Notes: generated from the letters alone by a model not told the origin. Shown: positions 1-13,027, counted from the first letter of the stretch. The stretch is DNA of 64,000 nucleotides from Cymbidium sinense (GCA_021442155.1 CM038229.1:72312443-72376442); one strand, 5' to 3'. A program made the numbers and translations.

Positions 1-1380
1 GGGAGGTAAAGTCTTTGCTGGGTCCAAGACATGCTAACTCAAGGTGACATCAATTATAATGATTAATTAGGGATTGTTTACGAGCGACCTCTGTAACAAG
101 TCATGGCTATGCCATCTATTCTGCTTCATCATACTCCTTTGATGTCGAGGTGTTGGGCTAATTCTACGGTGTATTCCTGATCAACCTCATCACCTTCCTT
201 GACTTTTTATTCCCTAAGAAGAGATCCTCTAGTATCAAGCATACGAACTCCAGCTGAATCACCCATCAGGTCATCTTCGTTGGGATCGAAGCTACTCTCT
301 CTTCATCAGACCAGGAATACCCCAAGATCTCCTTCTTCTCCATGAAATAGTGTGCAACTATGTCATTAAAGGAATGATCCAACTCAATAGGTATAAAGTT
401 TAAGGCGGGTGATCATTATCATGCTTGAGAGCACGGACCTGCTGCACTTAGGAGTCAATCATGGGTGTACTCATTGGAAGAATGATACTCCTAACTGCTA
501 TTGGCTGTAATAGAGGTAACAATCCTAGAATGATCCTCTACCTCTGTATCTACCTCCTATCTTTCTAGGATAGGATCAAAGATCAACACACTGAGCATTA
601 CATTTGATCATGCGGTGTGGGAAAGGTCGAGCCGGATGTGACCTCACTTGCTCACGAAACTACGGGCTGAAATTGCACCACTGGAGGAGGTGATAAATGA
701 ATCCTCCTGGAATCCTCTCTGTCTAATCTAGAGAGAGGATGAAACTAGTTTTCTATAACCAGTGGTGAAGTCATGATGGGAGACTTATCCATATGATTGA
801 AACGCCTCTAGCTCCCGCTCAGGAGTGTGGCTTGTTTGATCATCAGGTTCTTGTTCCTATGCTGGGTATGGGTCGGATAAGAGGAGTGTGAGCTAGACCC
901 ATACACAAATGTGTGGGAGGCAAGCCCTAAAACTAGGGTAGCCACCCACTTGGAGGAATGATGGTGGGGTCTAGCATATCTGGTGGCAACTCTAGGATGA
1001 TATCGAGTTGGTACTACCGATACTGATGGAACTATAACAATTGAAGTCTATGGTACTGCCACAGCTTTGCTCTTCAGTGAGGATGAATCAAAAGGTAAGT
1101 CCTCATGACTAGCAGCTTCCACCGGGTCACCTTCATCTGGCGTGGTGAGGGAATGCCCTCACTGGCGATCTTGCCCCTCAAATCCCGACCAAAGTGGTAT
1201 GGTCCAAATGGAAAAAGTCGGCTAGATCTGATCCATCGTGAGGAAGGTAAAGACAAATTTCGAGAACGCCATTTCCAAAAGCGTAGTAAAGGTGAACTAT
1301 CTTGGTTGAAAAGAATGCGCAATGAACATGAACTTGTATCAATTCAATTTTCTATCTACATAGATTTTTTTGAATTTTAA
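1..1380 (-). pseudogene. Decayed gag-region remnant of minus-strand element alpha
   Basis: Read on the minus strand, this stretch matches the N-terminal gag region at 62156-62824. Shared landmarks are YFMEKKEILG (320-349) versus YFAEKRELLG (62682-62711), and FDPNEDD (270-290) versus FDPDEDD (62750-62770), followed by a similar DSAxVxMxxTRxS stretch. The two peptide landmarks here lie in different frames and are followed by stops, so the gene is dead. It lies downstream, in the sense direction, of the leader and primer-binding site of the same element, as expected for gag. The remainder of gag and all of pol lie outside the window to the left. The function in an intact element would be the structural particle protein. 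The open frames of 82 and 91 codons near 1074-1380 are chance frames in this decayed region. Confidence 0.7.
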
Positions 1381-1399
1381 ATTTTGAAAGTTTGAACCC

Positions 1400-4300
1400 A
1401 CATCTAACAACTTGGAAGTGTTAAGTGGGGTTCAAATGGATTTGAGAAGATTGATTGAAAGAGGAATTTGAATATGAATCCAACTTCAATAAATTTGGGT
1501 ATGTTGAAATATGGATTCAAATTTTTCTAAGAAGGATGCTTCCATAGGTTCATGTTTGTTTGAATTTGAATGTTTGATTTTAAGGACCCTTTCCTTTAAC
1601 AAATTTGGGAATGTTAAATTAATGGTCAAATTGATTTTGTTTTTGTTTGATTATTTTGGAATTTCATTCACTTAGCAAATTTAGGTATGCTAAGTGAAGT
1701 ATTTGAGAATGATTATTTCTTTAGAGAATTTTTGTTTTGCTTTTGGAAAATTTTGGAATTCTAACTTAGCAAATTTAGGTATGCTAAGTGAAGTATCCAA
1801 GTGTGTTTTGTTTGATTTTTGAAAATAGGATTCTTAGCAAATTTAAGTATGCTAAGGAAATCCTAAGTGTCTCATTTTGTTTAAAACGTTTTGGTTTTTT
1901 GACAAGGTAGGATCCTTAGCAAATTTGGGTATGCTAAGGGAATCCTAAGTGTTTCATTTTGTTTGGAATGTTTTGGTTTTTTGGAAAGGTAGGATCCTTA
2001 GCAAATTTGGGTATGCTAAGGGAATCCTAAGTGTTTCATTTTGTTTGGAATGTTTTGGTTTTTTGAAAAGGTAGGATCCATAGAAAATTTGGGTATGCTA
2101 AGAGAATCCTAAGTGTTTTATTTTTGTTTGTTTTGATTTGATTGAAAGTGGATACTTTCCTTTAGAAAATTTGGTATGCTAAAGATGAAGTCCCACTTAG
2201 TTTTGTGAAATAAAAATTTCACTTAGCAAATTTGAGTATGCTAAATGAAACTCCAAAAGGTGTGTCCAAAATTTTTGATTTGTTTTTTTTTTTGGATTTT
2301 GAAAATGGAAACTTCTCCTTAAAAAATTTAGTATTCTAAAGAAAGAAGTTCCAAAGGTGTTTGAAGATTTTTGTTTTGGACTTGAAAACTTCACTTAGCA
2401 AATTTGGGTATGCTAAATGAGGTTCCAAAAATGTGTTTTGAAAATTTTGGTTTTGGAATTTGGAGACTTCACTTAACAAATTTAGGTATGTTAAATGAAG
2501 TTCTAAAGTGGTGTTTGAAAATTATTAGATTTTTGATTTAGAGACTTCACTTAACAAATTTGGGTATGTTAAATGAAGTTCTAAGTATGTTTGAAAATTT
2601 TGAATTTTGAAATTTGGAAACCTCACTTAACAAATTTGGGTATATTAAATGAAGCTCCAAAATGTTGTTTAAAATTTTTTGAAATGTGATTGTTGATTTT
2701 TGATTTTGGATTTAGAAACTTCACATAACAAATTTGGGTACGTTAAATAAAGTTCCAAAATGTGTCTTTGAAAAATTTTGATTTTGGATTTGGAGATCAC
2801 TTAGCAAATTTGGGTATGATAGGTGAGGTTCCAAAAAGTTGTTTGAAAATTTTAGAATTTTGGATTTGGAAACTTCTCTTAACAAATTTGAGTATGTTAA
2901 ATGAAGCTCAAAAATGTTATTTGAAATTTTTTGAAATGTGATTGTTTATTTTTGATTTTGGATTTGGAAACTTCACTTAACAAATTTGGGTATGTTAAAT
3001 GAAGTTCCAAAAAGTATGTTTGAAAATTTTTTATTTTGGATTTGGATACTTCACTTAAAAAAATTTGGGTATGTTAGGTGAGGTTCTAAAAAGTTGTTTG
3101 AAAATTTTTGAATTTTGGATTTGGAAACTTCACTTAATGAATATGAGTATGTTAAATGAAGCTCCAAAATGTGGTTTGAAATTTTTTGAAATATGATTGT
3201 TGATTTATGATTTTGGAATTGGAAACTTCACTTAGCAAATTTGAGTATACTAAATGGAGTTCCAAAATGTGTTTTGAAATTATTTGTTTTAGAATTTTTG
3301 GTTTGGAAATTTTTGGATTTGGGAACTTTACTTAACAAATTGGGTATGTTAAGAGAAATTCTAAATGTGTTCAGAAATTTTTTGAATTTTGGATTTGGAA
3401 GCTTCACTCAATAAATTTGGGTAAGTTAGGTGAGGTTCCAAATGGTGTTTGAAAATTTTGAATTTTGGATTTGGAAACTTCACTTAACAAATTTGAGTAT
3501 GTTAAATGAGGTTCCAAATGTGTTTGAAAATTTTTCTAGATTTTGGATTTGGAAACTTCACTTAATAAAATTGGGAATGTTAAATGAAGTTCCAAAATGT
3601 GTTTTGAAAATTTTTGAAATATGATTGTTGATTTTTGATTTTGGATTTGGAAACTTCACTTAGCAAATTTGAGTATGCTAAATGAAGTTCAAAATTGTAT
3701 TTTTAAAAATTTTTATTTTTGAATGTGGAGACTTGACTTAACAAATTTGGGTATGTTAAATGAAGTTCCAAATGTATTTTGATTTTTTTTGAATAAGAGG
3801 TCCTCCATTTCACAAATTTGGGTATGTGGGAATGGAAGTTAATCTCATTTTTGAAATGTGAGATTTATTTTTATTTTGTGTGTGATTATTGCTTTTTGAA
3901 AGAGGGATTTCCAACTTAATCACATATGGGATATGTTTCAGTGGGATTTCCAAATGATTTTATTTTTATTTGAGAATGAAATCTTCATTCAAAAAATTTG
4001 GGTATATTTAATGAGGATGTTCATATGTGCTTTTGAAAAGTTTTAATTTTGTTTTGGAAATGAAACTTCCATTCAAAAAGTGTGAGTATATTGAATGAGA
4101 GGATTCATATGTGATTTTTGAAAAATTTTAATTTTATTTTGGAAATGAAACTTCCATTCAATAAGTGTGAGTATATTGAATGGAAAGGATCCTATGTGCT
4201 TTTTGAAAACCTGGATTTTGATTTCTTAGAAAGATGACTGTTTATTTTATTTCAAAAATGAAATCTTTATCAAAATGAATTGATGGAAGATGTTCATTTG

Positions 4301-4560
4301 TGATTTTGGAAAGATGTTAGTTTTATTTGAACATGAAGCTTCCATTCAATAAGTGTGGGTATATTGAATGGAAAGATTCATGTGTGCTTTTTTTTTTTTG
4401 AAAACTTTATGATTATGATTATGATTTTTAGAAAAGATGATTGTTCATTTTATTTTGAAAATGAAATCTTCATCAAAGTGAATTGAAAGAAGATGTTCAT
4501 TTGTGCTTTTCAAAAATGTTATTAGTTTTATTTTTGAAAATCCCTACATGTAATAATTAT
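1400..4560 (-). repeat. Hairpin array in the 5' leader of element alpha (about 35 units)
   Basis: About 35 diverged units, spaced roughly 70-100 bp, each carry an inverted repeat around a short loop. Examples on the plus strand: arms 2544-2556 and 2567-2579 (core CTTAACA / TGTTAA); arms 1996-2003 and 2014-2021 (CCTTAGCA / TGCTAAGG); arms 4153-4163 and 4174-4184 (TCCATTCAATA / TATTGAATGGA, perfect 11 bp). The loop is usually close to AATTTGGGTA on this strand. Spacers are rich in T and in TTTTGGA-like runs. The array lies between the primer-binding site (4949-4968) and the gag remnant, so in the sense (minus) direction it is leader sequence of the element RNA. A related array lies at 59300-61060. 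No protein frame runs through it. The arms vary together between units, which plain tandem duplication does not require. Confidence 0.85.
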
Positions 4561-4948
4561 GAGAATTGTTAAATGTGGGTGATACAATTTTGTGGAAAAT
4601 ATTTTTATTAAGTGCATTTTTGAAAATGTGCTTTTTAAAAAAGCAAAGTTCTTTTGGAAGATTTATTTTTGTCTTTATTATTTTGGAATGAGCCTTTCCT
4701 TATAATGACCATAATATGGAGGAAGTTTTAAAAATGTTTTTTTAAAGAACTTTTCATTTTACCCATTGGAGGACCCAACAGGGATTTTAAGACCAACGAA
4801 GAATGTGGTCCTAAAACCTAAAGATGTTGGCTAACTTAACTCAAGAATGAAATGAGCTAAGAAGGATAGTCTTGGATTCATACCAAAGTACAAATCCACT
4901 ATCGATATTTAATGACAACGATCATTTACCAAAGATGGAGAGAGGAAC
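4561..4948 (-). other. Leader of alpha between primer-binding site and hairpin array
   Basis: No gene is visible. A conserved block at about 4766-4930 matches 46008-46200 at the same position in element epsilon, including GGACCCAA(C/T)AG and GGTCCTAAAACCTAAAG. This confirms that both intervals are the same part of the same element family. The block is the first sequence downstream of the primer-binding site in the sense direction. Confidence 0.65.
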
Positions 4949-4968
4949 CATCCCAAGTGGAGTCGCCA
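4949..4968 (-). promoter_or_regulatory. Primer-binding site, tRNA-Arg(ACG) type
   Basis: On the minus strand the site begins TGGCGACTCCACT, eight bases past the LTR end. Its complement matches the 3' end of plant tRNA-Arg(ACG), including the CCA tail, at 17 of 20 positions; the tRNA sequence is recalled from general knowledge. Tat and Ogre-type Ty3/gypsy elements use this primer. The site fixes the sense direction of the whole family as minus here and argues against reading the LTR in the other direction, which also has TG...CA ends. The equivalent site in epsilon, near 46203-46221, is badly mutated. Confidence 0.8.
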
Positions 4969-6461
4969 GAAAAATCAGTGGTGAAAAATTTCTATATAAG
5001 AGGGAGTTGCCTTTCAAATCTGTCTGGTTGAAAATAAAGACAATACCTTTATAAAAATTCATCTTTTTAGGATGACACGTAGATCCGTAGAAATACTTAT
5101 TCAGGTGATCGAGTATGTCATTAAGGAAATAGTGTACTATCTCGAAAGATAAAAGTCACTACCCTTTATTAGACCTAATCACCTCAATAAAGACTCCTTA
5201 GGATGATGGTCTGCATATGTACTAGAGATTCTTCTCCTATTATATATGGAAAAGTAAAGCAAGATTTATTTTAAGCCGGGTTCATTAAGTTCCCTACAGG
5301 GGCAAGCCCCCATAGTTAATTACATCCTAAGGAATGGAGATTCCTTAAGAAAACTCTCGATTAAGGTAAATGATCATTGTCTCTGAAGATTTCAATAGGG
5401 AAGGACTATTAATTGATTGGTTTATTTTTGAAGATCAAATGGGATTGATCAAAGAGATATTTATTATTGAAGCCAAAATGGGAATAAGCAGGAGATGCTC
5501 ATGATGTTAGCAAACCTAGCGAGCATCTCAAACTATCTTATGATTGGGCTTTATATTTCTGAAACTGATTTAGTTTGTTTGAGTTGTATTTTTGTTAGAA
5601 TATTAGGGCCTACAATTCCATAATACAAGGTTATGAAAATGCCTAAGATGTGAGGATTTGAGCTTAGGGCCCACAAAGGGGAAAAATAATCTCAAAATAT
5701 AAATCGAGGGAGCTTTGGTGAGGGCTGAAAGCACAACCTAAGTCTAAGGAAAGAAATGGGTAATTGGTTTGCCTCCACAAGAGAGGACAAACCACCCAAC
5801 AGCTTACACTTACAACTGCTTGGGGGTGGCTGCCAACTAGCTCCTCCTATGATTTTAAATACATGTAGGAAAGTCTTCATGCTTAATGCAAGATAGCTAG
5901 GATGTTATTATTTAGAAAGAGACTAAGTCATTAAACTCACTCCCTAAAGAGACTAGATCATGTAAAGGTATGCTTCAAATGACCTAAATCTAATGCAATT
6001 CAAATTTCATTTTATTTTCATTTTGGACAATCATTTTGACTCACGCTAATAGGATTTATATGCAATGCATGAGAAATAAAGATTATGGGCCAAAATTAGT
6101 GAGAAAGGAGGAGGTGAGTTTCCACCATGGCTCTCACAGGTCAAGCCAAGTTTCTCTGGCAAAGGTGGAAGCCCTCCAATCAAGAGTGAAATAAGATGTA
6201 TTTGTGCAAGATATTATAAAATAAATTCTCATCCAGCTAAGGGATTGCTAATTCTTTCATCTTGATTTAAACCTAAGCTTTAAGTAAGGTTATGAGTTTT
6301 TTAATTTGAATTTGAGTCGTTAGGTAGGGTAAAAAATTTATTTTTTCCTAAAGAGCCTAATCCACATCTAGGCCATACATAAAGCAAAAAGCATCTTTGA
6401 ACATTCACCATTAATATAATAAATTAAATAAATGTTATGTGAGAGCTATTTCTTCAATTCT

Positions 6462-6494
6462 TTCTTCTTCTTCTTCTTCTTCTTCTTCTTCTTC
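6462..6494. repeat. (TTC)n microsatellite
   Basis: About eleven uninterrupted TTC units inside the alpha LTR. At the corresponding place the other LTRs carry the conserved block with TATAAGG, which alpha lacks. The tract probably marks a local deletion and expansion. Confidence 0.9.
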
Positions 6495-9400
6495 GATGGT
6501 TTGAAGGTGGATGCTCCAAGGCTTCACATGGTGCATAAGATAGGATCTTATGACCAATGATTATCCTAATCCCCATAACAATCATGCCAAAATCCTAATT
6601 ATACAAATTTTTACAAGAAAAGGAAAAATGGAAATCTAATTAACACCTGCAAAATAACTATTAGCTAAAATAAACCACACAAATCCCAAGCATGTATATT
6701 GGACTTATCACCCCACACATAGGTGACTAAGTCCACCTGGCCTATGGATTATGCTTAGGGGTATAAAGCACCTGCAAGCAAAAATATTTATATTTTTATT
6801 TATGATAGCGCCCCTTAAGCACAATTCCTTACAGAAAAGAATAGTTAGACTAAGAACACCCTAACATCTAGTCTAAAACATACATCACTAAACAAAACAA
6901 ACATCAAACCATGCATTGACCTAACCTAAGGCTAGAAGTGCTGACTTAGGTTAATGTGTGTGCTTTGAAGGCTTGTGTGGTTTGCTTAGCTATGGCTTTA
7001 GGTTCAAATTTTTTAAGTATGAAGAACATGTTCAACTTAGAGGAGGGTTTCATTTAAGTTGTTTAACTATTTTGGGTTAATTTTAATTCATATTTTGATT
7101 TGGTTTAAGTGGATCTTACATTTAATTACTAAGTTATGATGAGGGGGAAAGAGAGGAGGACTTTCTCTTTCCTTCCATTAACCTAAGTAATTTATAAAGT
7201 AGATTCACATCTTAATTTCATTTAGGTGAATATTTTGATTAAATCTTTTAATTAATCCTATGTTTAGATAAACTCTAAACAAGCCAATTCAAAAAGAAAG
7301 GTATTTTAAGATTAAATAAAATGAATCAAAATTCACATAAAATACATTATTTCATTTCTTCCCCCAACATATATAACATGCATATGGATGGATACCCTTA
7401 GCATATCTATACATGAAAATAAGTGTATTTAACACACTTTATGATGCATGCCAAGTAATTCACTTATGAAAATTTAGAAGTTAAATATGCATGATTTTCT
7501 TGAGTAGAAAAGGTTTTCCTTATCCAAAATTTCACGTACACAAATGAAAGTAAGAAAGGCATAAGTGAGTATAGCGCCATTGTTAACCAAAGCTGTAAGG
7601 TATAAAACCTTTTTAGGGCTACTTAAAGCCTCGCAACCTCGGGGTTGTCTAGACTAATATACCACTTTCTTTAAATACAAACATATGTCTAAAAGAAATG
7701 AAATGGAAAAGAAGAGTGTAAAAATTATTTAATGGATTCATTTTGTTTTATGCAATTTATGTATGTTAGTGTAGGTAATCCTTCTTAGGTGATAGCATAG
7801 GGATGAATAGGATATGGAATTAAGTAAGTGTTGGGTTCTTTTCAAATGAACCCTACATCTTACCAACTCCTATTCAAAACTATGCTAACATAAGAAAGAA
7901 AGGAAACCTATGCTAAACATACCTTTATAATCTATCACATGCAAACTCATAATTAAGATACAAGTAGCATACTTTCAGATTTGGTATTTGATTCATATGT
8001 TTTGAAAATAATTTGGATTGAGTAGTCATAATATCCATTCATATTTCTACTTTAGCCAACACATGCAAATTTGACATAAAGTAAATAATTTCATTTAAAA
8101 ATTGAATTTCAAAACTATGAATGTATGAAATCACATGGCATACAACTCAACATATTGGGGAAAGATGGAAAGCGATGAAATCATGTAAACAAACTCACTT
8201 TATTTAAATCCTAAAGACATTCTTATAGAATAAGAAAATTTAGAATAAATCAAAGTGAATTTCAAAGTGATTCTTGTTTAGTTTGAAGTTTGATTTAATT
8301 TTGAAAAGGTGAGATGAGTTTGCTATTCCTAACCCATTCCCACATGTTTTTAAGATTTTTGTTTAATTTTTAGATAATTAGATCAATTTTTAAGCATTGA
8401 TTAGGTTAAGGTATGAATTAAGTAGCTTAATTAACCCTTACCTATACCACTTTAGAAGAATTAACTAAATAATTATGAGCCAATGAGATAACATAAAATC
8501 CACAAGAAATTTAAATTTGCAATGCACCTAATAAAGAAAAGGCCTAATGCAATTTGGCTCATAATTAAAAGTTAATTAAGCTAAGGGGTCTAGCTTAAGT
8601 AATTTCAAAACACCATTTCATACCTATGAATGGGGTTTTGATTTCCTTAATTGAACTTAGGTTATTAAACACCTAAGCATCTACCCAATGTAGATTAATT
8701 AAATTTTGGAACTTTTTAGGATTTTTAGAAATTGATTAATGGGATAACTAATGAATTAACCCTTAATTAAGAGATGATTAAGGAGAGAAGAGGGGATTTA
8801 GGGAATAACTTAGGGGAAATGCCCCAAAATCATTCTATAAACTTTCTACTTACTGGATCTGACCTTAACCAACCCTAATCATAGGGTAGATTCACTAATC
8901 ATATCCTAATTATGCTTAATTACATGAAAGTGGAAATTAGAGAATGAGATAGCAATTTCTCCAATTGAGCCCTCAATAAATCTCAAGAAAATTTGGGGAG
9001 GTAGAGGTCATCCCCTAAAATGAACACCAAAAGTTTCAAATTAATTGATGATCTAATTAAAGGATAATTAGCTAATTAAAATTCCAAAAGAAACCCAAAT
9101 TCAGAGAAAAGAGAAATTTAAAATCTATTGAAATAATTTTTAAAATATTCTAGATGAAATTATCTTTCCATAGCATTTTTTTCTTTTATTTTTCTAATCT
9201 TTCTAGAGGGAATTATGAATTTTAAGAGTTCTTTGAATGAATTAGGAATTAATTAATGCATTTAACTAATCCCTGATTAATCGTTGGCTCACGGCATGAC
9301 ATGTGGCGGTGGCGGTCAGTGCGCTTTACAAGCATCACCCCGTGAGGGGAAAACTTAAGTTGTCACCTCACAAAGGTGGCGGTGGCGCACGTGCTTAAAT

Positions 9401-9729
9401 TCTCAGCCGTCCGATCAAAGATCGGGCAACTAAGGATCTCCCCCATGGTTTATAAAGAATAAATGAGATCTAAACGTGCTAAATAATCTGAGTCATCCAT
9501 CTAAAATGCACGGATGGACGGCTGAGATGAGCCAAGTTCTTCCCCTTGATCAATAGAGACTGTTCATGATCAAGAGGAAGATCCAAGCTCGATCTAGCAT
9601 AGAATCACAAAAAATTTAACCCACACCATCTAAAGATATAGAATGGCAAATCAAACGGTCAAAATTCGATGAGGTGAAAATTTTTTTCATAAAGCTCCAC
9701 ACCACATTGAGTTTAGTGATCGAAAAATT

Positions 9730-9745
9730 TCATACCTCGTTGGAG
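9730..9745 (-). promoter_or_regulatory. Conserved splice-donor-like site, alpha LTR
   Basis: The minus strand reads CTCCAACGAG|GTATGAAA with the boundary at 9736|9735. The same GAG|GT in a CTCC-plus-three-bases context occurs at the homologous place in all six LTR copies that span it. It lies about 420 bp downstream of the TATA-like motif at 10156-10162. No transcript evidence is available. Confidence 0.4.
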
Positions 9746-10155
9746 GTGATCACCGGCACTCGAGATCGATGATGTAGCTTCATCTAGTGGAGACGAAGCC
9801 CTGTTTAAATTCCTAGGCCTTGGGGTTGAGTGGATTGATGGATGGACCAACACCACTTCACTTGGGCTTCAACTTTGATCTAATTGAGCTTTTCCTTTCC
9901 TCTAGAACTTCAGAGAGAGCTTAGGAAAATTCAACTTGACCCACTAATGGAGTGTGCAAGAGTAATTGGATTCAAATGGAGTATAGAAGAAATTGGCAAT
10001 TCACTCTACCTCCCCTATTTTTGCACTGTGCAAAATCGAGAAATAGGGAATTCTAATCCTCTCTAAGAAGCTTGGGAGTGCACTCTGATGATTGATCTAG
10101 GTTCCTTAGCTTCAATCGACAGAGGGCAAGTGAAAATAGAAGTGAATTAGGGGGA

Positions 10156-10162
10156 GTATATC
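10156..10162 (-). promoter_or_regulatory. TATA-like motif GATATAC, alpha LTR
   Basis: The minus strand reads GAGATATACTCCCCC, between the TTGACC-rich U3 and the donor-like site. Delta has the same motif at the same distance from the donor, and beta and gamma have GGTATACCCC there. It is a candidate core promoter with no functional evidence. Confidence 0.35.
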
Positions 10163-10589
10163 TCCCCCTTGAAGGATCGGATGACCAACAATGTCCATGA
10201 CATTTTGATCCAATTGATGAGATTGGAGAGTTTGTTTTGATTGTTTTGAGTGTGCACATGGTCGATTTGATCCAAGGAATGGATTGCCAACTTCTCATTT
10301 GCCTTAATTTGAGCTTAAGAGGGAGTTTGAATTGAATTTTAAGCTAGGTGGTTGGGTTTGGTGTATGGACCATATGGGCTGACCAAAACCCATTTGGTTG
10401 CGTGCACCACTCATCACTAAGTCCCCTTGAGCTTTTAAGAAAGCCTCATGTGATTGTGAAGAGTTTATGACCAAAATACCCATGGGTTAGGCCAAAATTT
10501 GTTCTTTGGCCTAGGGGTAGGATGGTTATTTTGCTATTTTGCTACTTTGGACATGTTGGGTAAGTGCAAAAACTAGTTTTGGCTCATGT

Positions 10590-11460
10590 TAACCCATTTA
10601 GGTCAAAATGGGTCAACTTGGGTCAAGTTGACCAATTGGTCAAATTGGGTCAAACCAAGGGTTGGGTCAAGTTCATATGACCATTTGAAATGTTTTGGTG
10701 GCTTTGGTTTGGTTTAATTTGGATTATTTTTTGATTTGGCTCATATGACTTCATTTAGGTCAAATGGGTCAAGTTGACCTATTTGACCTATTTAACCTAT
10801 TTGACTTGAGCTATGTCAAGGGTAGGTTTAGGTTAAGTTAGTCATATGGAGTGAATTGGTATCTTTTTTTCCAATCAAATTGGGTTAAGTTCAATTTTGA
10901 TTCAACACGACCCCTTTAGGTCATGTTGGGTCTAAGATCAATTGGGCTAGCTTAGGTCTAGTTGGCCAGTTGAGGCTTTGGTCAAGTTCAACAAGTGATT
11001 TGGAATGAACTTGACCCATTGGTTTGGATCAATTTGGCTTAGATCAAGTTTTGACACTTTTTTGGCCCTTTAGGTCAAAATGGGCCAACTTGGGTCAAGT
11101 GGCCAATTGGGCAAGGTTAGGCTCAAATGTTGGCTTAGTCAAGTTCAAACATAAGTCATGAGTGAACTTGTATCAATGGTTGCAATCAACTTGGCCTATG
11201 GTGGAATTTGGCTATGTAAGGTTTCATTTTGGGTTAAATGTTGACTTGGTCAACCCTTAGGTTTGACTTGGTTTGACCCAATTTGATTAATTGATCATCC
11301 CATAATGATTGTTGATCATGATGAGAGGGATATATGAGTTTGGTTCAATCTAATTTGGTTAGGAACAAAATTTGGCTCATAAGGGTACTTTAGGTCACTT
11401 TGGGTCAAGTGAGCCTAAGTGGATCAAATGGCTTGGTAAAACCTTGATTTGAAGTTGATT
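10590..11460. repeat. TTGACC/GGTCAA-rich U3 block, alpha LTR
   Basis: A dense run of TTGACC, TTGACT and their complements is set in phrases such as GGGTCAAGTTGACCAATTGG. The hexamer TTGACY is the W-box bound by WRKY transcription factors. The block lies upstream of the TATA-like motif in the sense direction, where an LTR enhancer would sit. Similar blocks occur in gamma, delta and epsilon. The phrases are short degenerate repeats, so the enrichment may come from local duplication. Confidence 0.6.
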
Positions 11461-13020
11461 GAACTTGTTTATGGACTTATGATCGAAATATAAATCCATT
11501 TGTAAGTGGTTTGAAGTCAAATGGGTTTTGATCCATTTGAAAATTTCATATTCAAAGGAAGAATATGAAGAGGCTTTGGGTTTGATTTTTGACTTGGGTT
11601 TTGATTGTTTGATTGAAGTTTGGACTTATATATGAGCTCATGATTGTAGGGTTGATTGAATCATGAGAAAAAATCAAGGGTTTGGTTTGATTTAGAGTTG
11701 ATTTGGCTAAGTTCAAGATTTTGGCTTGAAAAGCTTAGATTGGATTTTGAGTTGATTTGATTTGATTTTTGGAATTGATTTTGATTGTTTGAATTTATAT
11801 TTCATTTATATATGTGAATATAAATGAGAATATAAATGGATCATGAGAAAATTTCAAGGATTTGAAGAGGTTTAATCATGATTTGGGTTAAATCCATTAA
11901 AGGGAATTTAAAGGATTTAAAGAAATTTTTAATTTAAAATTTATTTTTTGAATTGGATTGGACTGATTTATATTTATATTTTATTTATATATGAGGATAT
12001 AAATGATAATATAAATATGTTTTGAGAAAATCTTATGATTTTGAATAGGTTTGATCAAGATTTTGGTTAAATCCGTTAACGGGAATTTTAAAGGATTTAA
12101 GGAAATTTCAAGGATTTTAAATTTGGAATTTAATTTTTGCCTTTGATTTGATTGATTTGTATTTATATTTTATTTATATATCAGAATATAAATGAAAATA
12201 TAAATAAGTTTTGAGAAAATCCCAAGGGTTTGAATAGGTTTGATCAAAGTTTAGGTTTGATTTTGGCTAAGTCCTTTAATGGAAAATTAAAGGGACTTAA
12301 GAAAATTTTCATGAATTGATTTTGAATTTTGAATTTGATTTGATGGGTTTGAATTTATATTTCATTTACATATGAGAATATAAATGCGAATATAAATTAG
12401 GTGTGATAAAATCTCAAATATTTGATTTGGTTTTGATTGCTTTAGGTTAAGTCCTTAAGGGAGGCTTAAGGACTTAAGCAAAATTTGGACTTAGGAATTT
12501 TTGATGGATTTTGATCATGGGTTTCAATCATAGATCTCAATCATGGATTTCAATCATGGAATTGATTTGAGTTTGGAGAAAATCAAATAGAATTGATTTG
12601 GAGTTTGAATTGAAGGAAGGAAAGTGAGACACAATCCAAGGGAATTGACCAATGTGCAAAGCTCTTTGCATAAGATCCTTGCCATAAGTGGCAAAGTCCA
12701 CTTTGTCCTTCCCATGGCAGCCATCTAATTGCCAAATAAGGTATTCCTAAACCCCCCTAGCCCAATCTAAGCTAGCCTAGCACTTGCCATGGACCAAGGG
12801 AAATAAACCAAGCCACCTCACTCATGGTCGAACCCCATGAGCGAAGGGAAGGACCAACCCGACTCAATCCTCCCATAACAGCCTTGGAGACTCCTCCCAC
12901 AGCTTTGTCCACTCCTAGCATGCCACGTGGAGCTGACAGTGACCCTTCCGGTGCCCTGGCAGTGATTAATCGGCCAAATTTTTGGAAGCGATCTTGTCCG
13001 TCCATCAAATGCAATTGAAG

Positions 13021-13027
13021 GGTATAC
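13021..13027 (+). promoter_or_regulatory. TATA-like motif GGTATAC, beta LTR
   Basis: GGTATACCCCC lies about 418 bp upstream of the donor-like site, the same spacing as in alpha, gamma and delta. It is a candidate core promoter only. Confidence 0.3.

Larger units (their letters stand above)
4977..12633 (-). mobile_element. LTR of minus-strand element alpha (about 7.65 kb)
   Basis: This is a full-length or nearly full-length LTR of the dominant family, homologous along its length to delta (18238-25995) and, inverted, to beta and gamma. Its sense 3' end lies at 4977 against the primer-binding site, with the terminal A changed to T. In sense order from the right it carries a TTGACC/GGTCAA-rich U3 (about 10590-11460), a GATATAC motif, a GAG|GT donor-like site, a GC-rich patch (about 9290-9600), long AT-rich blocks and a (TTC)n tract. 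The sense 5' end is unclear: homology to the last ~150 bp of delta is missing, although AAAGTGAGACACA near 12621-12633 resembles the usual AAAGTGAGGTCAACA terminus. Sequence beyond it belongs to beta. No protein is encoded. Confidence 0.8.

Noticed and set aside
1400..4560. Regularly spaced near-palindromic repeats that look superficially like a CRISPR array
   Set aside because: Repeats are diverged, spacers are related to one another, no cas genes are present, and the array lies in a eukaryotic retrotransposon leader.
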